From Algoriphagus sp. A40 (GTDB lineage Bacteria; Bacteroidota; Bacteroidia; Cytophagales; Cyclobacteriaceae), in contig NZ_MUNY01000057.1 in NCBI RefSeq assembly GCF_002002735.1, positions 1 through 48,785 of the forward strand: a stretch of 48,785 nucleotides of DNA, given 5' to 3'. Below the pieces are notes generated by a model. That model was not told the origin of the DNA and searched no databases. It saw nothing but the letters and a program-made list of their open reading frames with translations. The translations under genes were made by a program, and so were the position numbers. Below, piece after piece: positions 33,857 through 41,869 of this stretch. Each line of letters starts with the position of its first letter. The stretch's first letter is position 1.

Positions 33857-35558
33857 TTTGAATATCAGAAGTAAACAGGAGCGTACCTATCAAGCCATTG
33901 TCATCGGATCGGGAATCAGCGGAAGCTGGGCTGCCAAAGAACTCTGCGACTTAGGCGTAAAAACCCTCATGATCGAGCGGGGTCGCAATGTGGAGCATGG
34001 CAAGGACTATCCGACCACCACGATGCTTCCTTACGAATTTGAGCACAGAGGCCAAATTCCACAGAAAATCCAGGAGGAAAATCCTGTCATCAGCCGATGC
34101 TATGCTTTCCGTGAGGATGCCATGCACTTTTTTGTCAAAGACACCGAACATCCCTATGTCCAAGAAAAGCCCTTTGACTGGATCCGTGGCTACCAGGTAG
34201 GAGGAAAATCATTGCTTTGGGCCAGGCAAGTGCAGCGCTGGTCAGATTTTGACTTTGAAGGACCTGCTCGGGACGGCTTTGCCGTGGACTGGCCGATCCG
34301 GTACAAGGATATCGAAAAATGGTACAGTCATGTCGAAAAGTTCGCCGGAGTATCGGGATTCAAAGACGGAATAGACACGCTCCCTGATGGGGAGTTTTTG
34401 CCCGGGTATGAGCTGAATGTGGTCGAGAAATATTTTGCGGAGCAACTCAAGAAGCAATACGGAGGAGATCGCCACATGATCTCTGCCCGATGTGCACACA
34501 TTCATGGAAATGCGGAATATTATGCGGCTCAAGGCCGAACTCTCTGCCAAAACAGAAATCTTTGCCAGCGAGGTTGTCCTTTTGGAGGATATTTCAGCTC
34601 CAATTCATCCACGATTCCCTGGGCGTTGAAAACCGGAAATCTGACGATACGGCCCGATGCAGTCGTGCATTCGATCATCTATGATGAAGAAAAAGGCAAA
34701 GCTAAAGGAGTGAGAATTGTAGACCGGCTGACCAAAGAAACAGAAGAATTTTACGCAGATGTTATTTTCCTAAATGCAGCTGCAATCAACTCCAATCTGG
34801 TATTGCTGAATTCCACCTCCACCCGTTTCCCAAATGGTCTGGGTAACGACAGTGGATTGCTGGGTAAATACGTGGCGTTCCACAATTATCGGGCAGGTGT
34901 CTCCGCCCAATATGAAGGGCATTCCGAATACACGACTTCCGGTGGACGTCCGACCAGCGGGTATTTTCCGAGGTTCCGAAATGTGTATAAACAGGAGACA
35001 GACTTTCTTCGGGGCTATGCAGCGGGATTCTCCGCCAATAGGGGAGCCCGAAGCAATTCTGATGGCATTGGCTTGGAATTGAAAAACAACCTTCTCAATC
35101 CGGATCAATACGGGCTGTGGAGCGTGGGGTCACACATGATGGGCGAGACTATCCCGAAAGAAAGCAATTACGTCGCCCTAGATCCTAGTCTGAAAGACGA
35201 ATGGGGAATCCCCCAGCTCAAGATCAGCGTGGATTACGATGACAACGATGAGAAAATGGTTAAAGACTACATCGAGCAGATGAGCGAGATGTTTACCAAG
35301 GCTGGGTTTGTAAATATTCAAACCAGGGATGATCACCGTGCTCCCGGACTGGATATTCACGAAATGGGCGGTGTACGCATGGGCAGAGATCCAAAGACCT
35401 CGATGCTCAATGCAAACCATCAGCTGCATGCCGTGCCCAATGTGTACGTCACTGATGGAGCTTCCATGACCTCTACATCCACCCAAAACCCATCCCTGAC
35501 CTATATGGCTTTTGCTGCGAGAGCGGCACACCATGCGGTGGCGGAAAGTAAAAAATGA
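33849..35558 (+). CDS. GMC family FAD-dependent oxidoreductase
   Basis: 569 residues. The FAD-binding GSGISGSWAAKELCDLGVK (GxGxxG about residues 18-23) starts the protein, and GMC_oxred_C ends it with HEMGGVRMGRDPKTSMLN and STSTQNPSLTYM, where the His and Asn are the likely catalytic residues. No signal peptide of its own is seen, so it may travel with the Tat-type small subunit. Enzymes of this pair oxidise sugars or glycosides (for example at C3 in lactose/glucoside dehydrogenases) and need a cytochrome acceptor. The exact substrate is not shown. A terminator follows. Confidence 0.9.
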   Translation: MANLNIRSKQERTYQAIVIGSGISGSWAAKELCDLGVKTLMIERGRNVEHGKDYPTTTMLPYEFEHRGQIPQKIQEENPVISRCYAFREDAMHFFVKDTEHPYVQEKPFDWIRGYQVGGKSLLWARQVQRWSDFDFEGPARDGFAVDWPIRYKDIEKWYSHVEKFAGVSGFKDGIDTLPDGEFLPGYELNVVEKYFAEQLKKQYGGDRHMISARCAHIHGNAEYYAAQGRTLCQNRNLCQRGCPFGGYFSSNSSTIPWALKTGNLTIRPDAVVHSIIYDEEKGKAKGVRIVDRLTKETEEFYADVIFLNAAAINSNLVLLNSTSTRFPNGLGNDSGLLGKYVAFHNYRAGVSAQYEGHSEYTTSGGRPTSGYFPRFRNVYKQETDFLRGYAAGFSANRGARSNSDGIGLELKNNLLNPDQYGLWSVGSHMMGETIPKESNYVALDPSLKDEWGIPQLKISVDYDDNDEKMVKDYIEQMSEMFTKAGFVNIQTRDDHRAPGLDIHEMGGVRMGRDPKTSMLNANHQLHAVPNVYVTDGASMTSTSTQNPSLTYMAFAARAAHHAVAESKK

Positions 35559-35584
35559 GGAATTAGAATTAGGAAATTTGAATG

Positions 35585-35614
35585 GCCCAAATCGAAAGGT
35601 TTGGGCTTTTTTTT
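35585..35614 (+). terminator. Terminator after the GMC oxidoreductase gene
   Basis: Stem GCCCAAA (35585-35591) pairs with TTTGGGC (35600-35606), loop TCGAAAGG, followed by eight T. Confidence 0.85.
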
Positions 35615-35727
35615 AGAAGTCATTGTAAGTTGAAGTAATCTTCTGTGCTACAGATAGAACCTACTCGCTTCGGAAAAGAAAAAATAAGGAAAATGCCAGA
35701 CTTTGACGGGTTTTTTCGAAAGTAGGA

Positions 35728-36534
35728 TCAATTTCTTAGAAGCCAAAGGATCGCGTTCAAGATCAGTTGATCCTGCTCTTCGTTTCCAAAAGTAAAGGAA
35801 AGCGTCTTATTTGTACCGCCTTCATAATCGATGTCATTGTGCCCCATGTTGAAATAGATCATCCTATAGTTCCTATTGGTCCAAACCACCGGATAATATC
35901 CCTCATGCCAAATTTCGTGGGCTTTTGGGCCTGTTCCCAGCGGAAAACTGGAAGGATCGATGGATGCCAGGATCTCAACGGAGGGATTTTCCAGAAGGTC
36001 ATGTTGCCAGCGATACCATTCACTTGGCGAAGATTTGATCGTATCCGACAAGCCTTTGGCTGTCGGATGATCTCTTTGTTCCAGTTTGAGGATTGCTGAT
36101 GTCGGTCTCCAGGTATTGCTTACATATTGTCCCGATCCCAGGAAATGGTCATGATACCAGTCCCAATCCTGCGGAAAATCAGAAGGAGTTAGTGCAAAAG
36201 CCGAAAAATGAAAGCCCATCCATGCCCCGCCGTCTTCCATATACCGCTCAAAAGCATTGCGCTGCGTCTCCTTTTCAGGGCGGGTGTCAAGAAATATCAC
36301 CAGCTGATATTTACTCAAGTTTTCTGAATTCAACTCATCCCAATCAGAGGTGGACTTTACCCCAAATCCATACTTTCTGCCTTTCTCTTCTAACCAGGGC
36401 AAAGCTTCCTGAACAAAGGAAATATGGGCTTGGTCACTTTTGGCGGTGTAGAATACGATGACTTGGGGCCTTTCTTGGGCCTTCCCAAAAAAACTGAAGA
36501 AAAGGAAAACCAGAACGGATAGGAATTTTTTCAA
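35728..36534 (-). CDS. ThuA domain protein, secreted
   Basis: 268 residues. It starts at TTG 36534 because no ATG is near and the TTG frame gives a proper signal peptide (KKFLSVLVFLFFSFFGKAQ). The ThuA fold (class I glutamine amidotransferase-like) is recognised by YQLVIFLDTRPE, GGAWMGFHFSAF and GHNDIDYEGG near the end. ThuA-like proteins are linked to trehalose and other keto-sugar use, often next to GMC dehydrogenases. It is convergent with the GMC operon, and its role in processing oxidised sugars is an inference from that setting. Confidence 0.86.
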   Translation of the reverse strand: MKKFLSVLVFLFFSFFGKAQERPQVIVFYTAKSDQAHISFVQEALPWLEEKGRKYGFGVKSTSDWDELNSENLSKYQLVIFLDTRPEKETQRNAFERYMEDGGAWMGFHFSAFALTPSDFPQDWDWYHDHFLGSGQYVSNTWRPTSAILKLEQRDHPTAKGLSDTIKSSPSEWYRWQHDLLENPSVEILASIDPSSFPLGTGPKAHEIWHEGYYPVVWTNRNYRMIYFNMGHNDIDYEGGTNKTLSFTFGNEEQDQLILNAILWLLRN

Positions 36535-36569
36535 GGCTCGAGGAAGATAGGATTCTGAAATTAGCCATT

Positions 36570-36597
36570 AAAAAAGGAACCTTGAAATGGGTTCCTT
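36570..36597 (-). terminator. Terminator of the small membrane protein gene
   Basis: Stem AAGGAACC (36574-36581) pairs with GGTTCCTT (36590-36597), and the minus strand continues in TTTTTT. Confidence 0.75.
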
Positions 36598-36630
36598 AGA
36601 AGACTGAACTTGTTCTGGGAAAATAACTTT

Positions 36631-36915
36631 TTAGATTTTCCGGTCAAGCCAAACCAAAACTGCCAGCCAAATCAGAAATTTTAGAGTCAACCCAATGAAA
36701 AAATAGCTGATCCATTCTCCTGAGTCCACATTTGGAAACAGCCACACCAAGTCAGAATCCAAATCAATATCCCAACCCGAAAACATCTCTGAAAAGGCCA
36801 AATAGGCCATGCTGGCACTGGCAACCGCCAAAATAGCCAAAAGAACTTGCCCTATTCTCAGAATGGTTTTTCCGAGCATTGCTCCCGGATCGTTAAATGA
36901 AATCGAGGAATTCAT
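36631..36915 (-). CDS. Small two-helix membrane protein, unknown function
   Basis: 94 residues. Helix 1 (ILRIGQVLLAILAVASASMAYLAF) and helix 2 (WISYFFIGLTLKFLIWLAVLVW) flank a polar, acidic loop (SGWDIDLDSDLVW). Good terminators on both sides support an independent gene. It lies between the ThuA gene and the rplS operon, separate from both. I do not recognise the family. Confidence 0.7.
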   Translation of the reverse strand: MNSSISFNDPGAMLGKTILRIGQVLLAILAVASASMAYLAFSEMFSGWDIDLDSDLVWLFPNVDSGEWISYFFIGLTLKFLIWLAVLVWLDRKI

Positions 36916-36946
36916 AAGTGTCAGATTTTCTTCAATTTAACAATAA

Positions 36947-36984
36947 ACCAAAAAAGGAACCCATTTCTGAGTTCCTTTTTTGGT
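36947..36984 (-). terminator. Terminator of the rpsP-rplS operon
   Basis: A 14-bp perfect stem (36947-36960 with 36971-36984; core CCAAAAAAGGAAC) with a 10-base loop lies 17 bp past the rplS stop. It is the strongest hairpin near this operon. Confidence 0.88.
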
Positions 36985-37000
36985 ATCAATCTGACAAGTC

Positions 37001-37366
37001 TTAGTGTCTTGGTCTGATTTTTTCCTTGATACGTGCAGCTTTACCCTGACGTCCTCTTAGGTAGAACAGTCGAGCTCTTCTTACTTTACCTTCTCTCAAC
37101 ACATCGATTTGCTCGATAGATGGGGAGATGATAGGGAAGATACGCTCCACGCCTACACCGTTGGACACTTTACGTACAGTGAATGTCTCACCGTTTGTAT
37201 TAGGGTTTCTTCGCTGGATTACAGTTCCCTGGAACTGCTGGATACGCTCCTTGCTACCTTCTTTGATACGTACGTGTACGTTGATGGTATCACCGGCTTT
37301 GAAAGAAGGGAATTTGGCTCTCGCCTCGCTGTATTCCGCTTCTACAATTTTCATTAGATCGCTCAT
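37001..37366 (-). CDS. rplS: 50S ribosomal protein L19
   Basis: 121 residues from ATG 37366 ([12 protein letters not shown]). Family blocks [30 protein letters not shown] and [18 protein letters not shown] are intact. A longer frame uses GTG 37396 and is not supported. L19 sits at the 30S-50S interface. It is the last gene of the classical rpsP-rimM-trmD-rplS order, with a strong terminator after it. Confidence 0.97.
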   Translation of the reverse strand: MSDLMKIVEAEYSEARAKFPSFKAGDTINVHVRIKEGSKERIQQFQGTVIQRRNPNTNGETFTVRKVSNGVGVERIFPIISPSIEQIDVLREGKVRRARLFYLRGRQGKAARIKEKIRPRH

Positions 37367-37442
37367 AGCTCTATATTTTATGCTTTCGCAGTTCACCGCC
37401 GCAGCGGTTTAAATGAATTACTTTTTTAACAATTTGTCTCGC

Positions 37443-38132
37443 CTATTCCCAACCTGTGCCCTTGAGCAAATCAGGCCTTTTTTCTTTGGTTCGGCGAACC
37501 GATGCTTCAAATCTCCATTCGCTTATCTTGGCTTCATGGCCTGAAAGCAACACTTCCGGTACTCCCATTCCTTCATATTCTGCGGGCCGGGTATAAACGG
37601 GCGGTGCCAAAAGACCATCCTGGAAAGAATCTGTCAATGCCGAAGTCTCATCATTGAGGACTCCCGGAATCAGGCGAATAATCGCATCAGCCACTACAGC
37701 TGCTGCCAATTCTCCTCCCGAAAGGACGAAATCTCCAATGCTGATTTCCTTGGTGATAAACTTATCCCTCACACGCTGATCCACTCCCTTGTAATGACCA
37801 CAAAGGATCAGAAGATTTTTTTGGAGTGAAAGTGAGTTGGCCATTGGCTGGTCGAAGGTTTCTCCATCGGGCGTCATGTAGATGATTTCATCATACGTCC
37901 GCTCCTTCTGTAGTGCCTCGATGCATCGGGCTATTGGCTCGATCATCATGACCATCCCGGCTCCACCGCCAAATGCATAATCATCAACCTGACTTTGTCG
38001 GCCGGTAGCATAATCCCGCAGGTTATGCAATTTGACGCTGGCGAGTCCCTTATCTTCTGCTCTTTTCAGAATCGAATGTGAAAAAGGCCCTTCCAGCAAT
38101 CCCGGCACCACAGTGATGATGTCAATATGCAT
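37443..38132 (-). CDS. trmD: tRNA (guanine-N1)-methyltransferase TrmD
   Basis: 229 residues. SPOUT/TrmD motifs: [12 protein letters not shown] at the start, the trefoil-knot SAM site with [12 protein letters not shown] and [18 protein letters not shown]. It methylates G37 next to the anticodon in tRNAs with G36, which prevents frameshifting. It lies 4 bp from rimM and shares its operon. Confidence 0.97.
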   Translation of the reverse strand: MHIDIITVVPGLLEGPFSHSILKRAEDKGLASVKLHNLRDYATGRQSQVDDYAFGGGAGMVMMIEPIARCIEALQKERTYDEIIYMTPDGETFDQPMANSLSLQKNLLILCGHYKGVDQRVRDKFITKEISIGDFVLSGGELAAAVVADAIIRLIPGVLNDETSALTDSFQDGLLAPPVYTRPAEYEGMGVPEVLLSGHEAKISEWRFEASVRRTKEKRPDLLKGTGWE

Positions 38133-38135
38133 GGC

Positions 38136-38666
38136 TCAGTCTTCCAGATAAATGTCAAGTAAACCTTCGGGTAGCTGGCAGAAAACTTTTTTTGCTGCCT
38201 TGTCCACCTTGGTAATAATGCCGTCCTGGATTGGAATCAGCACTTCTTTTCCTTGGTGGATCACCCCTAGGAGATCCTGTGTTTCCAGATCGTAGATGAT
38301 CTGTATTGGCCCGATCAGTCCCAAAGTCTCATCTTCGACTTCGAATCCGATCAGTTCATGGAAATAGTATTGGTCATCTTCAAGCTTGGGAAGTTCGGTA
38401 AGAGGAAGGTAAGCTTCCGCTCCGACGAGACTTTCCACCAGTTCGATCGTGTCCAGTTCTTCAAACTTAGCCAAGGCTCTATTTCCTGGCTGGATCACAA
38501 AGTGCTCCAGAAAGAAGGGAACCAAACGGCCTTTTTGTTCGATGAACAGGTGCTCTAATCCTTCGTAATCCTCAGGATAATCTACATCAAGCACCACATT
38601 TACTTCACCACGAAGTCCATGAACTTTGGCTATACGGCCTATTTGAAAGCACTGATCCTTGTTCAT
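38136..38666 (-). CDS. rimM: 16S rRNA processing protein RimM
   Basis: 176 residues from ATG 38666 (MNKDQCFQIGRIAKVHGLRG). The longer frame to 38726 would overlap rpsP by 47 bp and lacks family likeness. The N-terminal RimM domain and the C-terminal PRC barrel (YYFHELIGFEV, LLDIYLED end) are present. It helps 30S head maturation and binds S19. It lies 13 bp after rpsP. Confidence 0.95.
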   Translation of the reverse strand: MNKDQCFQIGRIAKVHGLRGEVNVVLDVDYPEDYEGLEHLFIEQKGRLVPFFLEHFVIQPGNRALAKFEELDTIELVESLVGAEAYLPLTELPKLEDDQYYFHELIGFEVEDETLGLIGPIQIIYDLETQDLLGVIHQGKEVLIPIQDGIITKVDKAAKKVFCQLPEGLLDIYLED

Positions 38667-38679
38667 GGAATGAAATCTA

Positions 38680-39249
38680 TTAAGCTTCTCCGCCTTCTGC
38701 AGGAGCTTCAGTAGCAGCTTCTTCAATAGAAGCTTCAGCTACAGGAGCAGGGTTGTTAGCAGCTTCAGCAGCAGCTAGCAATGCTTTTTGCTCATCTTCT
38801 TTTGCCTTCTTAGCATCCAAACGAGCCTGGTTTTTAGCAGTTTCAGCAGCAAGTGCCTTAGCACGAACGTCAGCTTTTGCAGTAGCCAGTTTGTCGGATT
38901 TCGAAGTGATTTTGGCATCTTTCTCTTCCAACCAAGCAGTAAACTTAGAGTCTGCCTGATCTTGAGAGATAGCTCCTTTCAACACACCGATCTGAAGGTG
39001 TTTTTTCAGCATGATTCCTCTGTAAGAAAGCATTGCTTTCACGGTATCAGTTGGCTGAGCTCCATTCAACAACCAGGTAAGAGCGCGCTCATTGTTGATG
39101 TTGATGGAAGCGGGGTTTGTGTTCGGATTGTAAGTTCCGATTTTCTCGATGAAGCGTCCATCACGTGGAGCTCTTGCATCAGCTACAACGACGTCATAGA
39201 TGGCTTGTTTCTTTCTGCCTCGACGTGCTAATCTGATTTTTACAGACAT
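38680..39249 (-). CDS. rpsP: 30S ribosomal protein S16 with long alanine-rich tail
   Basis: 189 residues, about twice the usual 80-90. The S16 core ([32 protein letters not shown]) covers residues 1-about 80. The rest is an Ala/Lys/Glu-rich charged extension, common in Bacteroidota S16, ending in [14 protein letters not shown]. First gene of the operon. The -7/-33 promoter at 39303-39335 and the hairpin at 39271-39289 precede it. Confidence 0.97.
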   Translation of the reverse strand: MSVKIRLARRGRKKQAIYDVVVADARAPRDGRFIEKIGTYNPNTNPASININNERALTWLLNGAQPTDTVKAMLSYRGIMLKKHLQIGVLKGAISQDQADSKFTAWLEEKDAKITSKSDKLATAKADVRAKALAAETAKNQARLDAKKAKEDEQKALLAAAEAANNPAPVAEASIEEAATEAPAEGGEA

Positions 39250-39270
39250 AATTTTTTAGATTAAGTGATT

Positions 39271-39289
39271 GGATGGAACCCGTCCATCC
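39271..39289 (-). promoter_or_regulatory. Hairpin in the rpsP 5' leader
   Basis: Between the predicted start of transcription and ATG 39249, GGATGGA (39271-39277) pairs with TCCATCC (39283-39289) over a 5-base loop. Such a leader stem could bind a ribosomal protein or S1 and give feedback, but this is untested. Confidence 0.45.
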
Positions 39290-39302
39290 TAAATTTGGAG
39301 TG

Positions 39303-39335
39303 CAAAGATAGGATAAATCATTGGAAAGCCACAAG
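39303..39335 (-). promoter_or_regulatory. Promoter of the rpsP operon
   Basis: On the minus strand TATCTTTG (39303-39310) is a perfect -7 box, and CTTG (39332-39335) lies about 21 bases upstream, the normal -33 spacing. This is the most complete promoter in the window. Confidence 0.68.
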
Positions 39336-39493
39336 TTGACTTCGGAATATTTGCCTGTAATTTGAGAATTCCTTTAACTTGCGACTCGGTTTGCATTCTG
39401 CTCCTACGAAACCAATGTTTGGAAGTATTGAATCCAGTCCCAATTGCAAATCCAACTGTTCCAAATACCCACTACTGTTTTGGAATCCTATCT

Positions 39494-39565
39494 GGCCCTG
39501 TAGTTCAACGGATAGAACAAGCGTTTCCTAAACGCTAGATCTAGGTTCGATTCCTAGCTAGGCTA
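39494..39565 (+). tRNA. tRNA-Arg (anticodon CCU), acceptor stem mismatched
   Basis: Acceptor GGCCCTG (39494-39500), D-arm, anticodon stem-loop with TTCCTAA (anticodon CCT 39527-39529), T-arm CTAGG/CCTAG with TTCGATT, then 3' strand CTAGGCT and discriminator A (39565). The D, anticodon and T stems pair well. The acceptor does not: pairs 5:68 and 6:67 (C-A and U-U) are mismatched, and 1:72 is G-U. CAGGGCT would restore a full stem. The two changed bases fit an integration at the 3' end, where such elements usually keep the stem. It is followed by a hairpin terminator. Confidence 0.75.
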
Positions 39566-39566
39566 C

Positions 39567-39603
39567 AAAAAACCCTTTATACGTGAAGTATTTAGGGTTT
39601 TTT
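39567..39603 (+). terminator. Terminator after tRNA-Arg
   Basis: AACCCT...ATAC (39571-39582) pairs with GTAT...AGGGTT (39588-39599), followed by a T-run. Beyond it, TTGGGGGACTA and TTGGGGGACTT (39608-39630) repeat in tandem, a pattern seen at the edges of integrated elements. Confidence 0.75.
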
Positions 39604-39632
39604 ATTTTTGGGGGACTACTTGGGGGACTTAT

Positions 39633-39904
39633 TTAGATTGTCCTGGGTTGTTTGGTGAAAGCAATTCGGTTGGCTTCATCCACATTGCCCCAATTGTCCA
39701 TCAGGAAGCTTTTTGTGGATGACAGTCTTGGCAATGTCTGTGGTGTAGTCGTAGGGGTTGAGGACGTCTTCGATCTCGATCTGCACTTCCACGGATTTCT
39801 CCTTCCCTGCCGGAAGCCGGAGCGGCCGCATCAGCCAGGGAGGCGGTCAGCGGATCCAAGACTGGGTGAATGGTATGGAGGGGAGTGACGAGGGAGGTGG
39901 CCAT
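39633..39904 (-). pseudogene. Frameshifted gene remnant, GC-rich
   Basis: Three frames together look like one former protein. Frame A gives MATSLVTPLHTIHPVLDPLT... from 39904; a second frame gives KEKSVEVQIEIEDVLNPYDY and TTDIAKTVIHKKL; a third gives SFLMDNWGNVDEANRIAFTK and a natural stop at 39633-39635. At least two frameshifts separate them. The region is clearly richer in GC than its neighbours. I do not recognise the family. Its place next to the tRNA suggests a relic of the integrated element. Confidence 0.5.
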
Positions 39905-39958
39905 CTTTCAGCGAATTGAGCAGTAAGATGTGAGTGGGAGGGGGGAGGACAGACCCAA

Positions 39959-40975
39959 TTAATCGACTAAATCAGAGATTGATTCGTTAATACAGGAAAA
40001 CCCTTTTAATTTTTGGTAATCGGCTAAAGGTATATTGTCTAAGACTCTTTTTGCTTTACCCTCCGCTAGATACCCTCTATGGTTTCTGCTTTCAATGTCG
40101 AACTGGTAAACCGTCACTTTTGGAGGACAAGATTCGCCGTGAAAAAGTATAGTGAGTTTTATTTCTTTATTTTTTGATATCATACCAAAATTACCTTCGA
40201 TTCGAAACTCCTGTCTGACCGGAGTTCTCGGGACAGCGTTTTCGAATTTAAAAAACTTGGTTTTTTTTGCAGAAATTTTATCCTTTGAACTTCCAGGCAC
40301 TAGGTCCATTGGGCCATCTATTTGGAGGGCGAACCTGATATTTTTTTCATTTTGATATTCTGAGAAATTCACTAAAAGGACAGAAAAAATGATTTCCAAG
40401 GTAGTCCCATCAGCTTTATATTGACTTGAATGAACTTTGATATATCCTCTCATATCCGGATACGTTATCTGTTTCATCATAGCCTCAATCAGGTAGTGGG
40501 GAGCTGGTTTTTTTTGTCCATCAATCCTGATTTGATAAATGTTTTCGGTTTGATGAGGTTTTGAAACACTTTTTTGGATTTCGAAAACTGCAACAAATCC
40601 TTCGGTGAATTCGACTTCTTTCAATCGGATCCCAATTGGCATTGGTGTGATTCCGTCAGAAATCTTTCGAATAATCGAGTCATGATCTCCAAGGAATTCT
40701 TTGGGGTAAGGCTTTAGCTTGAAGTTCTCTGGATTGCCAGGGTTTTTCCGATCTTCTCTGGGTGCACCGTATATTAAAATCCCACCCTCGGAGTTTAGAA
40801 ATGAGCAGATTGCCGGTTTTAAGTTCTTATTAAAAACTTGCTCAACATTAGTATCCCCAGAACTTTTGAATTCCAGGAATTGAGTTTCTTTTTGAGTGGA
40901 ATTGAAAAATTGGATAAGGTCATCAGCAGTGATTTGATCCAAATCTTTCTGAAAATAGTTTTGGCAGAAATTCAT
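39959..40975 (-). CDS. AlbA_2/Schlafen-like putative nucleic-acid-binding protein
   Basis: 338 residues from ATG 40975, whose A, T and G overlap the stop of the upstream gene (ATGA). The N-terminal half has the AlbA_2 (Schlafen AAA_4-like) motif pattern: ETQFLEFKSSGD, ICSFLNSEGGILIYGAP, and later PHYLIEAMMKQITYP. The C-terminal half is beta-rich and of no known family. Proteins of this family bind nucleic acids or ATP and are frequent in mobile and defence loci. Low-GC and free of nearby metabolic genes, it lies in the tRNA-associated island with a 109-residue partner. A defence role is inferred from context only. Confidence 0.75.
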   Translation of the reverse strand: MNFCQNYFQKDLDQITADDLIQFFNSTQKETQFLEFKSSGDTNVEQVFNKNLKPAICSFLNSEGGILIYGAPREDRKNPGNPENFKLKPYPKEFLGDHDSIIRKISDGITPMPIGIRLKEVEFTEGFVAVFEIQKSVSKPHQTENIYQIRIDGQKKPAPHYLIEAMMKQITYPDMRGYIKVHSSQYKADGTTLEIIFSVLLVNFSEYQNEKNIRFALQIDGPMDLVPGSSKDKISAKKTKFFKFENAVPRTPVRQEFRIEGNFGMISKNKEIKLTILFHGESCPPKVTVYQFDIESRNHRGYLAEGKAKRVLDNIPLADYQKLKGFSCINESISDLVD

Positions 40976-41301
40976 TCGAAATCGATTTTGAACCTGTCGC
41001 AATACTCTTGGATCGTAGAATGTATTAACACTCCTCTTTCCTCCATTTTTCCAAGAACCACATAAATGCGTAATGGAGTATTTTCTTGAAATTGAGCAAG
41101 TGCCATTAAGATTGCATCTTGGTTAGTTAATGCTTCTTTATATGTTGTTGAGAAAATATTTGAAGGGGCAAAAAAATTTACATTTTGAATGAACCCATTT
41201 AGAAGCCCAGTGTCCTCCGGTCCAATAAATGAGTAATCATTGGGCCTTAAATGTGGTTTTAGCCTTATTTCCTGATTAATAAGTTCTTGGAGATTTGTCA
41301 T
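40972..41301 (-). CDS. Hypothetical 109-residue partner of the AlbA_2-like protein
   Basis: MTNLQELINQEIRLKPHLRP at the start, mixed alpha/beta, no signal peptide or membrane helix. I recognise no family. Its stop TGA overlaps the ATG of the AlbA_2 gene (ATGA at 40972-40975), so the two are translated as a pair. A likely Shine-Dalgarno segment (AAGAAAAAG) precedes ATG 41301. The gene begins 28 bp past a terminator hairpin, so its promoter is not obvious and may be readthrough. Confidence 0.65.
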   Translation of the reverse strand: MTNLQELINQEIRLKPHLRPNDYSFIGPEDTGLLNGFIQNVNFFAPSNIFSTTYKEALTNQDAILMALAQFQENTPLRIYVVLGKMEERGVLIHSTIQEYCDRFKIDFE

Positions 41302-41329
41302 TTTTATCTTTTTCTTAAAAATAAAAAAA

Positions 41330-41351
41330 CCCCTGAGAAATTCCTCAGGGG
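41330..41351 (-). terminator. Terminator of the small island gene
   Basis: Stem CCCCTGAG (41330-41337) pairs with CTCAGGGG (41344-41351), loop AAATTC, followed on the minus strand by TTTTTTTATTTTT. Confidence 0.85.
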
Positions 41352-41379
41352 CTTTGATTGGAGGCCTAGCAGGTTTTAC

Positions 41380-41607
41380 CTACCGAGCGTGCATTGCCAT
41401 AAATCCTTTGTTTTCTAGAGTAGCGTTTCGGCCAGATACTGCTGCCAGGCCTAGAATTGAAGCTGCGGATCCAAAAAGGCCTACAATTTCACAGATTGAT
41501 GTTTTCTTAAGAGACGTTAATGTTTTCATAAATTTCCAAGCTTTAATTTTTTGTAAAAAGATCAGTAAACTCATTGAAACAAGAATCGTCGGAAATGCCC
41601 AACTCAT
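41380..41607 (-). CDS. Small membrane protein, unknown, in its own transcription unit
   Basis: 75 residues from ATG 41607. Hydrophobic segment 1 (FPTILVSMSLLIFLQKI) and segment 2 (EIVGLFGSAASILGLAAVSG) are separated by a basic stretch (KAWKFMKTLTSLKKTS), and the tail is NATLENKGFMAMHAR. A perfect -7 box at 41637, AAAGGAGC at a ribosome-binding distance and a strong terminator directly after show a complete little gene. M27 is an alternative start giving 49 residues. Family unknown; a holin-like, toxin-like or leader-like peptide cannot be told apart. It is in the tRNA-Arg island. Confidence 0.65.
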   Translation of the reverse strand: MSWAFPTILVSMSLLIFLQKIKAWKFMKTLTSLKKTSICEIVGLFGSAASILGLAAVSGRNATLENKGFMAMHAR

Positions 41608-41636
41608 GGTGTCTTAAAGCTCCTTTTGAGCACAAA

Positions 41637-41644
41637 CAAATGTA
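41637..41644 (-). promoter_or_regulatory. -7 promoter box of the small island gene
   Basis: TACATTTG on the minus strand is a perfect TAnnTTTG box, 29 bases from ATG 41607; a TTA lies about 20 bases upstream at the -33 position. Confidence 0.6.
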
Positions 41645-41656
41645 ACGTAAAATTCT

Positions 41657-41869
41657 TTAGTTATTAAGGATTTCGAGACATTTATTTTTTCCTTGCACGT
41701 AAGAGGTGATGTACTTACCGCGCTTCTTTTTTTTCAGGTCGATCACATAGATGTGATAGGGCTGGCCGGTTGATTTTTTGTTGTGCCGCTCGATCATGGT
41801 GTAGTGATTACCGGTGAAGTTTCGCTTCCATTTCTCCTCCTTGCAGTCCCAGAGATTTGGTCTACAAGA
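41657..41869 (-). pseudogene. 3' fragment of a gene of unknown family
   Basis: The frame SCRPNLWDCKEEKWKRNFTG continues as NHYTMIERHNKKSTGQPYHI, YVIDLKKKKRGKYITSYVQG and KNKCLEILNN to a stop at 41657-41659. It is open only back to 41869, where a TAA cuts it, and has no credible start. The composition is protein-like (ordered alternation, lysine-rich, no rare pattern). Probably the C-terminal remnant of a gene of the integrated element. Confidence 0.5.

Noticed and set aside
41360..41380. Possible second attachment site (gcctagcagg resembling the tRNA 3' end)
   Set aside because: Only about 7 matching bases in a row, which is expected by chance.
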